Shown: positions 47,043 to 55,797, counted from the first letter of the stretch. The stretch: 64,000 bases of DNA from JAWLFY01 sp041685355 (GCA_041685355.1 JAWLFY010000004.1:12592-76591); one strand, 5' to 3'. A program made the numbers and translations. The notes: generated by a model not told the origin, from the sequence alone.

Positions 47043-48290
47043 CTACACGACCTCTACGATCAAGCATTTTAGGTAGTCGCTCTCGGGACACGACACCGCC
47101 ACCGGGTGGTCTGGCGATGGCCCTCGGTTCTCGAGTACGATCAGGTCGCGTCGACGGCGTCGGCCGACATCGGCCAACAGGTTCAAGAAGTCGCTCCGCG
47201 AGACCCGCCCGGAACAACTGCACGTGACGAGCATCCCGCCCGGAGGGAGCAGCTCGATCGCCAGCGTGTTGAGCCGTGTGTAGGCGCGGATCGCCGCGTC
47301 GATCTGCTTGCGTGAACCGGCGAACCGGGGCGGGTCGAGGACGACCGCGTCGAACCGTTCGCCCGACTCCCCGCGACGTTTGAGCTCGTCGAAACAGTCC
47401 GCCTTGACGAATTCGGTCGCCCCTAGCCCGTTTCGCTCGGCGTTTTCCCGTGCGATCGCCAGCGCCGCCTCGCTCGAATCGACCCCCACGACCGATGCCG
47501 CGCCGCGGCTCGCGGCGACCAACCCGAACCCGCCGGTATAGCAACAAACGTCGAGCACCCGCCTTCCCCGAAGGTAGCCCGCGGCGGCGACGTGGTTGAA
47601 CCGCTGGTCGAGATACCCTCCCGTCTTCTGCCCGGCGTCCAAGTCGACATGGAGTGTCAGCCCGTTTTGGCGATACTCGATCGGACCCGTCGGCGGCGTC
47701 CCGCGCGACCAACCGGACTCCGCCTCGGCCCCCTCCAAACGCGCCGTCTTCTCGTCGATCCGGCTGAAGATCCGCTCGCACCCCGGGAGCCCCGCCAAGT
47801 GGTCAAGGATCGCATCTTTCCAGCGATAAAGTCCGCCGGCGGTGAACTGGACACTCAGGCAATCCGCGTAACGGTCGACGATCAGTCCGCTCAGCAAATC
47901 CGACTCGCTGAACACCAGCCGCTCCGCTCCGCGAGCGATTTCCCCGTTGGCCCCATCAGCGAGGCCGTCCCCCGCCACCCCGGCGATCGGGTGATGTCGC
48001 CGACGGACCGCCGCGTCGATCCGCTCCCGCCACAAACCTTCCCCCAATTCGACCCGTGAGTCGAACGAGTAAAGCCGCACCCGAAGGCGGCTCGCCGGGT
48101 TGACCAAACCGCGGGCCACCCAATTGCCGTCGAAATCGAGCAGGTCGACGACTTGGCCCGGCGACAACGATTCCCCCCCGTCGAGCAGCGCGTGGGCATG
48201 TACCCACGGATGGCGGGCGAGAAACGGGAAGTGCCGTGATGGCTTCAGCCGCAGCGGGACGGGGGTGTCGTGGTCGGTCAAGGTCAGCAA
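47043..48290 (-). CDS. rlmI: Class I SAM-dependent rRNA methyltransferase, RlmI-like
   Basis: About 415 residues. An N-terminal PUA domain (VPLRLKPSRHFPFLARHPWVHAHALL ... VVDLLDFDGNWVARGLVNPASRLRVRLYSF) precedes a Rossmann methyltransferase: RVLDVCCYTGGFGLVAASRGA (SAM motif I), VVGVDSS, and FDAVVLDPPRFAGSRKQ (D-P-P-R catalytic loop), then LVTCSCSG. This is the YccW/RlmI group that makes 5-methylcytosine in 23S rRNA. The start is uncertain: no ATG is available, the TTG at 48290 or 48281 fits the family, and 17-bp repeats and the assembly gap lie just upstream, so part of the 5' region may be missing. Confidence 0.85.
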   Translation of the reverse strand: MLTLTDHDTPVPLRLKPSRHFPFLARHPWVHAHALLDGGESLSPGQVVDLLDFDGNWVARGLVNPASRLRVRLYSFDSRVELGEGLWRERIDAAVRRRHHPIAGVAGDGLADGANGEIARGAERLVFSESDLLSGLIVDRYADCLSVQFTAGGLYRWKDAILDHLAGLPGCERIFSRIDEKTARLEGAEAESGWSRGTPPTGPIEYRQNGLTLHVDLDAGQKTGGYLDQRFNHVAAAGYLRGRRVLDVCCYTGGFGLVAASRGAASVVGVDSSEAALAIARENAERNGLGATEFVKADCFDELKRRGESGERFDAVVLDPPRFAGSRKQIDAAIRAYTRLNTLAIELLPPGGMLVTCSCSGRVSRSDFLNLLADVGRRRRRDLIVLENRGPSPDHPVAVSCPESDYLKCLIVEVV

Positions 48291-48328
48291 CGGGATTCGG
48301 GGAGACGGACGCCCAAGCGGCGATCGAT

Positions 48329-48497
48329 CAACATCGCCGATCGGGCAACATCGCCGATCGGGCNNNNNNNNNNNNNNNNNNNNNNNNNNNNNNNNNNNNN
48401 NNNNNNNNNNNNNNNNNNNNNNNNNNNNNNNNNNNNNNNNNNNNNNNNNNNNNNNNNNNNNNNCAACATCGCCGATCGGGCAACATCGCCGATCGGG
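48329..48497. repeat. 17-bp tandem repeat array broken by assembly gap
   Basis: CAACATCGCCGATCGGG occurs twice directly before the gap (48329-48345, 48346-48362) and twice directly after (48464-48480, 48481-48497), with no changes. The unit contains the palindrome CCGATCGG. The true copy number is hidden. Confidence 0.95.
48364..48463. other. Assembly gap, 100 N
   Basis: Exactly 100 N, the conventional placeholder for a gap of unknown size. Both edges are in the same 17-bp tandem repeat, so the missing sequence is most likely more repeat copies. Confidence 0.97.
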
Positions 48498-48768
48498 CCT
48501 CGGGCCGGAATCGGGGGTCATCCCGACGGACGGACGCCTCGGCCCGCCTCCGCGGCTGAATGTGACCGGAGTCCCCCGCCGAAAGCGGCCTGCCTCTCGA
48601 TCCCAGCGGGGCCGCCTGCTCCGCCGAAAACGCCCGCGAACCGCGGGTCGTCGCGGCGCATCTGAATTGGCACAATGGAAAAACCGGACTGTAGCCGCTC
48701 GGTTGCCGGTCCGATAACTTCTAGAAGGTTTTCACGCCTTCGTTTCGATACTTGGAGAGGTCTGAAGC
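48498..48768. other. Region upstream of ferredoxin gene
   Basis: It holds the promoter and leader of the fdxA gene and the far upstream region of the rlmI-like gene. I see no open frame with protein character and no clear sigma70 or sigma54 boxes. GGAGAGG is about 10 nt before the ferredoxin ATG. Confidence 0.4.
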
Positions 48769-49047
48769 ATGACTCATGTCGTCTGCGAACCCTGCTCGGG
48801 ATGCAAATATACCGATTGCGTCGTCGTCTGCCCCGTCGAATGTTTCTACGAGGGGGATCAGATGCTCTACATCCATCCGGAAGAGTGTATCGACTGTGAG
48901 GCGTGCGTCCCGGAATGTCCCGTCGAGGCGATCTTCCACGAGGACAACGTCCCCGACGAGTGGAAGAGCTACATCGAGCTGAACGCGGAAAAGTCGGAGG
49001 AGTGCGAGGTGATCACGGAGAAAAAGGAACCGCTCGCCGATCAGTGA
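48769..49047 (+). CDS. fdxA: Ferredoxin, 7Fe/8Fe FdxA type
   Basis: 92 residues. The two cluster motifs are EPCSGCKYTDCVVVCPVEC and PEECIDCEACVPECPVEA, spacing typical of FdxA-type proteins with one [3Fe-4S] and one [4Fe-4S] cluster. CFYEGDQMLYIHP between them is highly conserved in the family. It is a small soluble electron carrier of the cytoplasm. It is preceded by GGAGAGG and followed by the HNH gene on the opposite strand. A 17-bp tandem duplication at 49039-49072 begins before the stop codon and repeats it. Confidence 0.95.
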   Translation: MTHVVCEPCSGCKYTDCVVVCPVECFYEGDQMLYIHPEECIDCEACVPECPVEAIFHEDNVPDEWKSYIELNAEKSEECEVITEKKEPLADQ

Positions 49048-49072
49048 GCCGTCCCGATCGGTGAGCCGTCCC
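49039..49072. repeat. 17-bp tandem duplication at the end of fdxA
   Basis: GATC[A/G]GTGAGCCGTCCC occurs twice, with a partial third copy (CATCGGTGA). The first copy contains the fdxA TGA stop. The period of 17 matches that of the array at the assembly gap. Confidence 0.85.
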
Positions 49073-49110
49073 CATCGGTGAACCCCTTTCCCCCTCACCC
49101 TCTCTCGCTT

Positions 49111-49716
49111 TCACCCGGTCGCCGAGATGAACGTCTTCCAGCACTCGTACCGCGGGTCCTCGATCGACTGAATCAGCATCGGGTTGACCCGCGGCTTGGC
49201 GGGTTCGGTCAGCAGCGTCATCCGCGCCTGGTTCGGCGTCCGTCCCCCTTTGCGGCCGTTGCATCGCAGACAACAACAGACGACGTTTTCCCACGTCGTC
49301 GGCCCGCCGTGTGACCGCGGGACGACGTGATCCAGGCTCAACCGATGCATCGGTTCCCGCTTGCCACAATATTGGCAGCGGTGGTCATCACGGGCGAACA
49401 GGTTCTTGCGGTTGAACCGGACCGCCTGTTGCGGCATCCGGTCGAAACGGCTCAGCCGCACGATTCGCGGGGCGAGGATCTCGAACCCCACCGCCCGGAT
49501 GTAATCTTCGCCGGGCTGCTTTTCGGTCGAAGCCAACCGGCTGATCTCGCACCAACTTTCGAAGTCGAAGCTGACGTACTGGGCGTCCGCGTGCCCGATC
49601 ACTTCGGCGCACTCGCGGTACAACAGCGTCATCGCCCGCCGGACCGTCACGACGCGGATCGCCATGTAAAACCGGTTCAACACCAGGACATTTGTGTCGA
49701 GCACACCTTGACTCAT
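49111..49716 (-). CDS. HNH endonuclease family protein
   Basis: 201 residues. The zinc-supported HNH module is complete: HRCQYCGKREPMHRLSLDHV (Cys114, Cys117, Asp129-His130), VVPRSHGGPTTWENVVCCC (Asn144) and CLRCNGRKGGRTP (Cys149, Cys152). The N-terminal half (MSQGVLDTNVLVLNRFYMAIRV, YRECAEVIGH) matches a widely distributed chromosomal HNH family seen in many planctomycetes, cyanobacteria and Bacteroidetes, not a phage or intein-linked one. It should cut or nick DNA; its biological role is unknown. Confidence 0.9.
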   Translation of the reverse strand: MSQGVLDTNVLVLNRFYMAIRVVTVRRAMTLLYRECAEVIGHADAQYVSFDFESWCEISRLASTEKQPGEDYIRAVGFEILAPRIVRLSRFDRMPQQAVRFNRKNLFARDDHRCQYCGKREPMHRLSLDHVVPRSHGGPTTWENVVCCCLRCNGRKGGRTPNQARMTLLTEPAKPRVNPMLIQSIEDPRYECWKTFISATG

Positions 49717-49913
49717 TGCCGTTTCGACCCTTCCGTTGCACCGCGTCTCGAGCGGGAGGAAAACGCTTGGGGACAGCCGTCGGCGCCACGCCCGTCGACG
49801 CGGCGCCCTATTCGCCCAGCCGGCCTGCCTCTAGCTTAAACGGACTCCGGCTGAGTTCTGAGGGTAACAACCTCGCCGCCGGTTTGTTGGCACCGGGACC
49901 AGGTCTTTATCGA

Positions 49914-50450
49914 ATGTTCATCACGTTTTTGGCGATCGGCCTCGTCGTGGCCTGCGCGGCGTTTTGGGCGTCGAACCTGGTGATGCTGCCCGGAAATTGG
50001 CTCGCCGTCGCCCTGCTCGCCGTCTACGCCGCGTGGGGACCCGATGGGGGCCGAGCCGAAATCGGGTGGGGCCTCGTCGCCGCCGCGTTCGGCCTCGCCA
50101 CGGCCGGCGAGTTGTTCGAGTTCCTGGCCGGGGCCGTCGGGGCCAGCCGGGCCGGGGCGAGCCGCCGGTCGACCCTGTTCGCGTTGATCGGTTCGATGCT
50201 CGGCGCGACCCTGGGGCTGTTCGTCGGGATCCCCGTCCCGGTGCTCGGTCCGGTGCTCGCCGCGATCCTCTTCGGCGGGCTCGGCGCCTCCGCCGGGGCG
50301 ATGTTCGGCGAGTGGTCGCAAGGCCGCGGGGCCCGCGAAAATTGGGCGATCGGCCGAGCCGCGTTCGTGGGGCGGACCTTCGGAACGCTCGGAAAAACCT
50401 CGATCGGCGCCGGCATCGTCCTGGTCGCCCTGTTCGGCGTCCTGCTCTGA
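49914..50450 (+). CDS. DUF456 integral membrane protein
   Basis: 178 residues from ATG 49914. Four to five hydrophobic helices; signature sequences LPGNWLAVALLAVYAAW, GELFEFLAGAVGASRAGASRRS, GLFVGIPVPVLGPVLA and FGEWSQGRGAREN match DUF456. Function is unknown; glycine-zipper-like helices suggest a channel or scaffold. It faces away from the HNH gene, with 197 bp between the two starts. Confidence 0.85.
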   Translation: MFITFLAIGLVVACAAFWASNLVMLPGNWLAVALLAVYAAWGPDGGRAEIGWGLVAAAFGLATAGELFEFLAGAVGASRAGASRRSTLFALIGSMLGATLGLFVGIPVPVLGPVLAAILFGGLGASAGAMFGEWSQGRGARENWAIGRAAFVGRTFGTLGKTSIGAGIVLVALFGVLL

Positions 50451-50725
50451 AACGCCCGGTGTTCTGCCCTTGGACGCTCGTCCCCGTACTCAACGAACCG
50501 GTACTCGTATTCTCCGGCTCGCTCGTTCTCCGGCTCGCTCGATCGCATCCGGGAAACGATGCCAGCGAGCACGAGCACGAGCACGAGCAGGAGTACCGGC
50601 GAAACGGCTGAGTACGAGAGCACGAGGCTGTGACGGAAGCTCGGTTGACCCTGGGGGAGCCGATTCCGTACCGTCCCGCCGCGGATTGGTCCTGACGCGT
50701 CCCCCCTCCCGTTCCCCGAGCCCGA
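50451..50725. other. Intergenic region with long imperfect hairpin and repeats
   Basis: 275 bp. Inverted arms CCGGTACTC (50498-50506) and GAGTACCGG (50591-50599) enclose two copies of a 16-bp repeat TTCTCCGGCTCGCTCG (50510-50525, 50526-50541) and an array of GAGCAC hexamers (50566-50590) complementary in character to the left side. It resembles the CTCGTACTCG-type intergenic repeats I know from Rhodopirellula genomes. No gene was seen. Confidence 0.6.
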
Positions 50726-52348
50726 ATGTCGTACCCGCGTCGCAGTGCCGAGCGTCGGCGGCGGGTGCTGGTGAGCACTCGGCAAGCCGAATTCGACGGA
50801 TCGTCGGCGTCAGCGCGACGGTACGCCCAGCGGATGCGGGAGGCGCGACGCCCGACGGCGGCCTACGGGTTCCGCGTCCATCGACGTCTCCGCGGCCGTT
50901 GGTTCGCGCTCGTCCCGGTTTCCCGCGGCGCGTTGACCGCCGTGATCGGGGGGCTGTTGCTGCTGGCGGCCATGTTGGCGGCCGGACACTACGCCGCGGT
51001 CAGTCTGCCAGCCATCGCTTCGAACCCGGACTTGGCGCGGCCGCTCCGGCTCGACCGCCCCGACAGCCTCGGTCGGTGGGTCACCTGTCTGATGACGGCG
51101 ACGACCGCCGGCGTTTGCTTGCTGATTTATCAGCTCCGGCGATACCGCACCGACGACTTCGAAGGCCACTACCGGATTTGGCGGCCGGTGTTGTTGGTGA
51201 TGGCCTTCGCGAGCCTCAACGAGTTGGCCGGGCTGATCACCTGGTCGGGGGCGGTCGTTGACATGATCGCGGGTCGCCGTGTGGCGATGCGGGGTGAAGA
51301 TTGGCTCCGGATCGTGTTCACGATCGGCGGCGCCGTCCTCGCGCTTCGCCTGTTCGCCGAGCTCCGGCGGTGTCGCGGGGCGGTGGCAGCGATGGCGATC
51401 GCTTGGGGATTTCTCGCCCTCCCCGCCGCCAGCCACTGGCACCTGTTCGAGCTCAACTCACGCGGCCGATGGCTGCTGGTGACCGTCGCCCCGACGTTCG
51501 CCCACACGTTTTTCTTGATCACCTTCGGGGTCTACCTGAGATCACTCTACCGCGAGGTACGACAGATCGAAGAGCAACCCCATCGCCCGCTCCTCACCGA
51601 CCTCCTCCACCGGCTACGAGCGGCCACTCGGCCGGGGGGCTCTGGGTCTCCCGCCGCTGACGCGGCTTCGCGGGTCGCGTCGACCGCCGAAACTTCGACC
51701 GCCGAAACTTCGACCGCCGAAACGTCGACCGCCGCGGAACGACGACGCGCCCGGCGAGCTTCCCAGCCAAAAAAGACGGGCACCAACGCGTCTGGCGGTC
51801 GGTCAACCCGAGACTCGGAAAACGAGTCAGGCGGCGCATCGGGCGAACGGCCGAAACGTCCTTGGTCCCGGTTTTCGCTCGGAATCTTGCCGAAACGGCG
51901 GCGATCGGCCGACGACGAATCGCCAAACCGGCGAACCGCCGAAGCGGACGACGGGTCAAACGAAACGGCTGGGCCCGATGAAGGTGACGACCCGAACCAG
52001 GCCGAACCGAAACGACGGCGGTTCGCGTTCCCCTGGCCGCGTCGCCGTGGACCCACCGGGCAAGCCGCGAACGATACCGATGAGGCGGCGGAGGAAGGAT
52101 CGGAAACAAGCCGACGCGACGACCGGGCTGACCGAAGCCGTCGGGCGGGTTCCCCCGCGAATCGCCATGGCGACGGGTCGGGCGGGGATGACTCGGACGA
52201 GAACGACTCGTATGGGCACGACTCGGACAGGCACGACTCGGACCGGCACGACTCGGACGGAGACGACGGGATCGACTGGGCGAACCTCAGCAAGGCCGAG
52301 CGTCGCCGGTTGCGGAAACAGATGAAACGCCAAGGCCGTGCGGCTTAA
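50726..52348 (+). CDS. Six-TM membrane protein with long repetitive charged tail
   Basis: 540 residues. After a basic N-terminus (PRRSAERRRRVLV) come six hydrophobic helices between about residues 70 and 265: GALTAVIGGLLLLAAMLAAG, TCLMTATTAGVCLLIYQL, PVLLVMAFASLNELAGLI, IVFTIGGAVLALRLFAEL, VAAMAIAWGFLALPAASHW, and PTFAHTFFLITFGVYL. The remaining 250 residues are hydrophilic and low-complexity: STAETSTAETSTAET (15-bp repeat), blocks of Arg/Asp/Ser, and DSDRHDSDRHDSDGD (second 15-bp repeat), ending in basic ERRRLRKQMKRQGRAA. No named family is recognised. The tail should be cytoplasmic and disordered, and could bind nucleic acid or a partner. Confidence 0.7.
   Translation: MSYPRRSAERRRRVLVSTRQAEFDGSSASARRYAQRMREARRPTAAYGFRVHRRLRGRWFALVPVSRGALTAVIGGLLLLAAMLAAGHYAAVSLPAIASNPDLARPLRLDRPDSLGRWVTCLMTATTAGVCLLIYQLRRYRTDDFEGHYRIWRPVLLVMAFASLNELAGLITWSGAVVDMIAGRRVAMRGEDWLRIVFTIGGAVLALRLFAELRRCRGAVAAMAIAWGFLALPAASHWHLFELNSRGRWLLVTVAPTFAHTFFLITFGVYLRSLYREVRQIEEQPHRPLLTDLLHRLRAATRPGGSGSPAADAASRVASTAETSTAETSTAETSTAAERRRARRASQPKKTGTNASGGRSTRDSENESGGASGERPKRPWSRFSLGILPKRRRSADDESPNRRTAEADDGSNETAGPDEGDDPNQAEPKRRRFAFPWPRRRGPTGQAANDTDEAAEEGSETSRRDDRADRSRRAGSPANRHGDGSGGDDSDENDSYGHDSDRHDSDRHDSDGDDGIDWANLSKAERRRLRKQMKRQGRAA
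51680..51735. repeat. 15-bp tandem repeat in 6-TM gene
   Basis: About 3.6 copies of TCGACCGCCGAAACT, in frame, encoding STAET. Confidence 0.9.
52190..52264. repeat. Second 15-bp tandem repeat in 6-TM gene
   Basis: Five degenerate copies of GACTCGGACNGGCAC encoding DSD(R/G/E)(H/N/D). Divergence between copies is higher than in the first array, so it is older. Confidence 0.88.
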
Positions 52349-52474
52349 CAACGGTCGGCTTGAGACAACTCGGGCGGACTCTTCGGCACCGGCGATCGAT
52401 CGGGTATGTTTCGCGTTCAAGCAAGGCTGCCCCGATCTTTGCCGCCTCCGCGACGTCCCCCTCGAGCCGAGACC

Positions 52475-54076
52475 ATGATTCGCACCCGATTCGCCCCTAG
52501 CCCGACCGGTTATCTCCATATCGGCGGGGTTCGGACGGCCCTCTTCAACTGGCTCCTCGCCCGACAATCGGGCGGCTCGTTCGTGCTCCGGATCGACGAT
52601 ACCGACGCCGCCCGGAACGTCGACGAAGCGATCTCGCCGATCCTCGAAGGGTTCCGTTGGCTCGGGTTGACGTGGGACGAAGGCCCGCAAGTCGGCGGGC
52701 CACACGGGCCGTACTTCCAATCACAGCGGGCGGACACGCACCGGGCGGCGGTCGATCGGTTGCTCGAGACCGGACACGCCTATCGTGACTACGCCCGCCC
52801 CGAAGAGTTGGCCCAACAGCGGGACGCCGCCCAAGCGGCCGGGCGGACCTTCGTGTACGACCGCCGCTGGATGGCCGAAGACGACGCGTCCGCGGCGAAG
52901 TTCGAAGCGGAAGGCCGGACGGCCGTCGTTCGGCTGAAGATGCCTCGCGAAGGGGAGTGTGTGATCGACGACCTGATCCGCGGCGAGGTCCGGGTCGAAT
53001 GGGCCAGCGAGCAGGACCACGTCGTCCGCCGTGCCGACGGCAGCTGTCTCTATCACTTGGCGAGTGTCGTCGACGATCACGAGCTCGAAATCACCCACGT
53101 CGTGCGGGCCGCCGAACATCTGCCGAACACCCCCCGCCAAGTCTTCATTCTCGAGTCGCTCGGGTACCAGCGTCCCCGTTACGCCCACTTGCCGTATGTC
53201 GCCGAGCCGGGGGGGACGGCGAAACTCAGCAAGCGGAAGCTGGCGAAGTACGAAAAGAACCGCGATTTCGCCGCGCTCCTCGAACACGGACGCCGCATCG
53301 CCGGCCGATGCGAGATCGAACCGGCCGCCGAAACGTTCAACCCCGTGCTCGTCGATTTCTACCGCGAAGTCGGGTTCCTCCCCGAAGCGATCCTCAACTA
53401 CCTGCTCCTGCTCGGCTGGTCGCTCGACGGCGAACGCGAAAAGTTTACCGTGGACGAAATGGTCGCCGCGTTCACGCTCGACCGGATCAACAAAGCCCCC
53501 GCCTCTTTCGACCCCCAAAAACTGATGGCCTTCCAGGCCGACGCGTTCGCGGCGTTATCCCCCCGGCGGCGTAGCGAAGCGGTCCGCCCGTTCGCCGTGA
53601 AAGCCGGACTGATCGACGAAGAAGCGACCGGGACCGCGACCGACGGGCCCGCGGACAACATCGATGAGGCGGCGAATAAGCTCGACCGGGTCGTCGAACT
53701 CGCCGGCGATCGCCTGAAAATCGCCGGCGACATCATCGACTTCGATTATTGCTTCGTCGACGAGTTCGAGGTCGACGCGAAGGCCTACGACAAGCGGATC
53801 GCGCGCGACGACCAGGCCCGCCGTTGGCTCCCCAGGATTTCCGACGCGATCGGGGAGGTGGAACCGTTCGAGGCCCCCGCGATCGAGGCGTGTGTGAAGG
53901 GATTCTGTGAGCGCGAAGGGATCAAGCTAGGCCAGATCATCCACGCGCTTCGAGTCGCCACGACCGGCCGCCCCGGCGGCTTCGGGATGTTCGAGACCCT
54001 CGAGGTCATCGGCAAAGACCGAACACGAAAACGGATCGCCGCGGTGTGTGACGCCCATGGCGAAAAGCCGGCGTAA
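52475..54076 (+). CDS. gltX: Glutamyl-tRNA synthetase
   Basis: 533 residues from ATG 52475. The class I synthetase signatures are intact: RFAPSPTGYLHIGG (HIGH motif, 15-18) and TAKLSKRKLAKY (KMSKS equivalent, about 250-254). FVLRIDDTDAARN and YRDYARPEELAQQ lie between. The C-terminal anticodon-binding domain is helical (IEACVKGFCEREGIKLGQIIHALRVATTGRPGGFG). The enzyme charges tRNA-Glu, and tRNA-Gln too if the organism uses the transamidation route. Length is slightly above the typical 470-490, because of extra sequence near residues 375-395 (DEEATGTATDGPADN). Confidence 0.95.
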   Translation: MIRTRFAPSPTGYLHIGGVRTALFNWLLARQSGGSFVLRIDDTDAARNVDEAISPILEGFRWLGLTWDEGPQVGGPHGPYFQSQRADTHRAAVDRLLETGHAYRDYARPEELAQQRDAAQAAGRTFVYDRRWMAEDDASAAKFEAEGRTAVVRLKMPREGECVIDDLIRGEVRVEWASEQDHVVRRADGSCLYHLASVVDDHELEITHVVRAAEHLPNTPRQVFILESLGYQRPRYAHLPYVAEPGGTAKLSKRKLAKYEKNRDFAALLEHGRRIAGRCEIEPAAETFNPVLVDFYREVGFLPEAILNYLLLLGWSLDGEREKFTVDEMVAAFTLDRINKAPASFDPQKLMAFQADAFAALSPRRRSEAVRPFAVKAGLIDEEATGTATDGPADNIDEAANKLDRVVELAGDRLKIAGDIIDFDYCFVDEFEVDAKAYDKRIARDDQARRWLPRISDAIGEVEPFEAPAIEACVKGFCEREGIKLGQIIHALRVATTGRPGGFGMFETLEVIGKDRTRKRIAAVCDAHGEKPA

Positions 54077-54172
54077 TTTCGCGAGCGACAATCGGTCGCG
54101 CTGCCGGTCGGGTTTCCCGTCACTAGAATGACGGTGTAGCGACGCGGGGACAAACCGTTCCCGCCAGAGCCG

Positions 54173-55633
54173 ATGACCATGACGAGATCGGGATTCGAAA
54201 TGATGTGGTGCGAGGAAAACAGAACCGGGGGTTCTCAAGAATCGGAAGCGCCCGCTTCGGCGGCGTCCGCCGCGGCCGGCGTGGAACCCCAATCCGCCGC
54301 GGCCCTCGGTTGGGCATCGGCGTGGCTCGTCGCCGCCGCCGCCGCCGCCGCACTGCTTGCCGGATGTCGTCAGGAAACGCCCCTGACGTTCGAACCGAAT
54401 CTCGTCCATGCGACGAAATACCGGATCGGACAGGGGCTGCCGATGGACCAAACCGTCGATGACGCCTCCTGGGTCGTCCGCGAAATGTTCGGCACGCCTG
54501 ACGAGCCGAAGATCCCCGCCTTCGACATGTTGACGGAGATGGAGGGTCCCGATTACGCCGAAGACCTCCGCTCGATCGTCTCGCTCGAACGACTCGAACA
54601 AGCCTCGGGCCCCGCCGACGCCGACGGCCGTGGCCTCTACCGAAAACATTGCGCCCTGTGTCACGGCGTAAGCGGAGACGGACGCGGCGCCACTTCGGCG
54701 GTCCTCGTCCCCTACCCACGCGACTACCGCAAGGGCGTCTTCAAGTTCAAATCGACCCCGCGAGGATCCAAGCCGGTCCGCGAAGACATCTCGAAACTGA
54801 TTCGAAACGGGATCGTCGGGACCGCGATGAATAAGATCCCCGAACTGACCGACGAAGACGTCGAGGCGCTCACCGATTACGTGATCTACCTGTCGTGGCG
54901 CGGCGAACTCGAACGCACCTTGATCGACAACGCCGCGTTCGAACTCGACTTGGAACAAGGAGACCGCCTGATCGATCCGTCGTTCCGAGGCGGCACCGAA
55001 GAGGAACAGGAACGCTTCGAAGAAGACTGGCTCTACGCCGAAGAAGACGCCGCATCGATCGCCGAAGCCTGGCTCGACGCCGAAGACGAGGTCGTCGAGG
55101 TTCCCGATCCGCCGGCGGACATCCCGGTCGCGGATAGCTACGAGGAGTTCCTCGAAATCCGCGAGGGGGAACGCGCCGGCGAACTCGAAAGCTCGATCAC
55201 GCGGGGTCAGGAACTGTTCGTCGGAAAGATCGCCAACTGTAGCAAGTGCCACGGCGAGAAAGGGCGTGGGGACGGTCAAACCACCGATTACGACGATTGG
55301 ACCAAGGAATGGACGACCGCGATCGGGATCAAGCCGGACGACCGGGAAGCGTTGATCCCGTTGCTCGCCCGCGGCGCCCTTCCGCCGATAAACGCGAACC
55401 CGCGGAACTTCGAACAGGGCGTGTTTCACGGCGGGGCCACCGCCGAGGATCTTTACCTGCGGATCACCCAAGGCATCGACGGCTCGCCGATGCCGGCGGC
55501 GACCTTCGTCGAAGGAAAGTTCGAGCAACAGGACGTGTGGCATCTGATCAATTTCGTCCGCTCGCTACGTACCGCCCCGCTCGAAGAATCTCCGGGGCAA
55601 ACCGCCCCAACCGGCGAAGCGACCGCCCAATAG
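54173..55633 (+). CDS. Dihaem c-type cytochrome lipoprotein
   Basis: 486 residues. A hydrophobic stretch ends in a lipobox LLAGC (Cys65 counted from ATG 54173), so the product is a membrane-anchored periplasmic lipoprotein; the signal is unusually far in, and a GTG at 54284 would start a normal 28-residue signal. Two c-type haem motifs are present: HCALCHGVSGDGRG (about 159-172) and NCSKCHGEKGRGDGQ (about 355-369). These define two cytochrome c domains, separated by an acidic linker (EEEQERFEEDWLYAEEDAASIAEAW). Each has a downstream Met-containing loop (AMNKIPEL; DGSPMPAATF) that can supply the sixth ligand. It probably moves electrons to a terminal oxidase; partner genes are not visible. Confidence 0.9.
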   Translation: MTMTRSGFEMMWCEENRTGGSQESEAPASAASAAAGVEPQSAAALGWASAWLVAAAAAAALLAGCRQETPLTFEPNLVHATKYRIGQGLPMDQTVDDASWVVREMFGTPDEPKIPAFDMLTEMEGPDYAEDLRSIVSLERLEQASGPADADGRGLYRKHCALCHGVSGDGRGATSAVLVPYPRDYRKGVFKFKSTPRGSKPVREDISKLIRNGIVGTAMNKIPELTDEDVEALTDYVIYLSWRGELERTLIDNAAFELDLEQGDRLIDPSFRGGTEEEQERFEEDWLYAEEDAASIAEAWLDAEDEVVEVPDPPADIPVADSYEEFLEIREGERAGELESSITRGQELFVGKIANCSKCHGEKGRGDGQTTDYDDWTKEWTTAIGIKPDDREALIPLLARGALPPINANPRNFEQGVFHGGATAEDLYLRITQGIDGSPMPAATFVEGKFEQQDVWHLINFVRSLRTAPLEESPGQTAPTGEATAQ

Positions 55634-55643
55634 GCTGCCGCTT

Positions 55644-55671
55644 TGTAGCGGAACGGCGCGCGCCGACCGGT
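55644..55671. repeat. Intergenic hairpin repeat, copy 2
   Basis: Copy of the element at 36744-36771 (TGTAGCGGAACGGCGCG ... CCGGT), 11 bp after the cytochrome stop. Loop and one stem position differ. Confidence 0.7.
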
Positions 55672-55797
55672 CGCGGAGGCTTCAAGCGGGGCCAAACTCC
55701 GCGTTGACGATCTGGCTTGTGATCGCGGGAAACCGTTTCGTAGACTCCCGGCGGATCACGCCCCCATTCGATCGTCCCCCTTCGGAATCGAACCCCT

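Noticed and set aside
48329..48497. CRISPR array or replication iterons at the assembly gap
   Set aside because: No spacers; only a simple 17-bp tandem repeat and no replication gene nearby.
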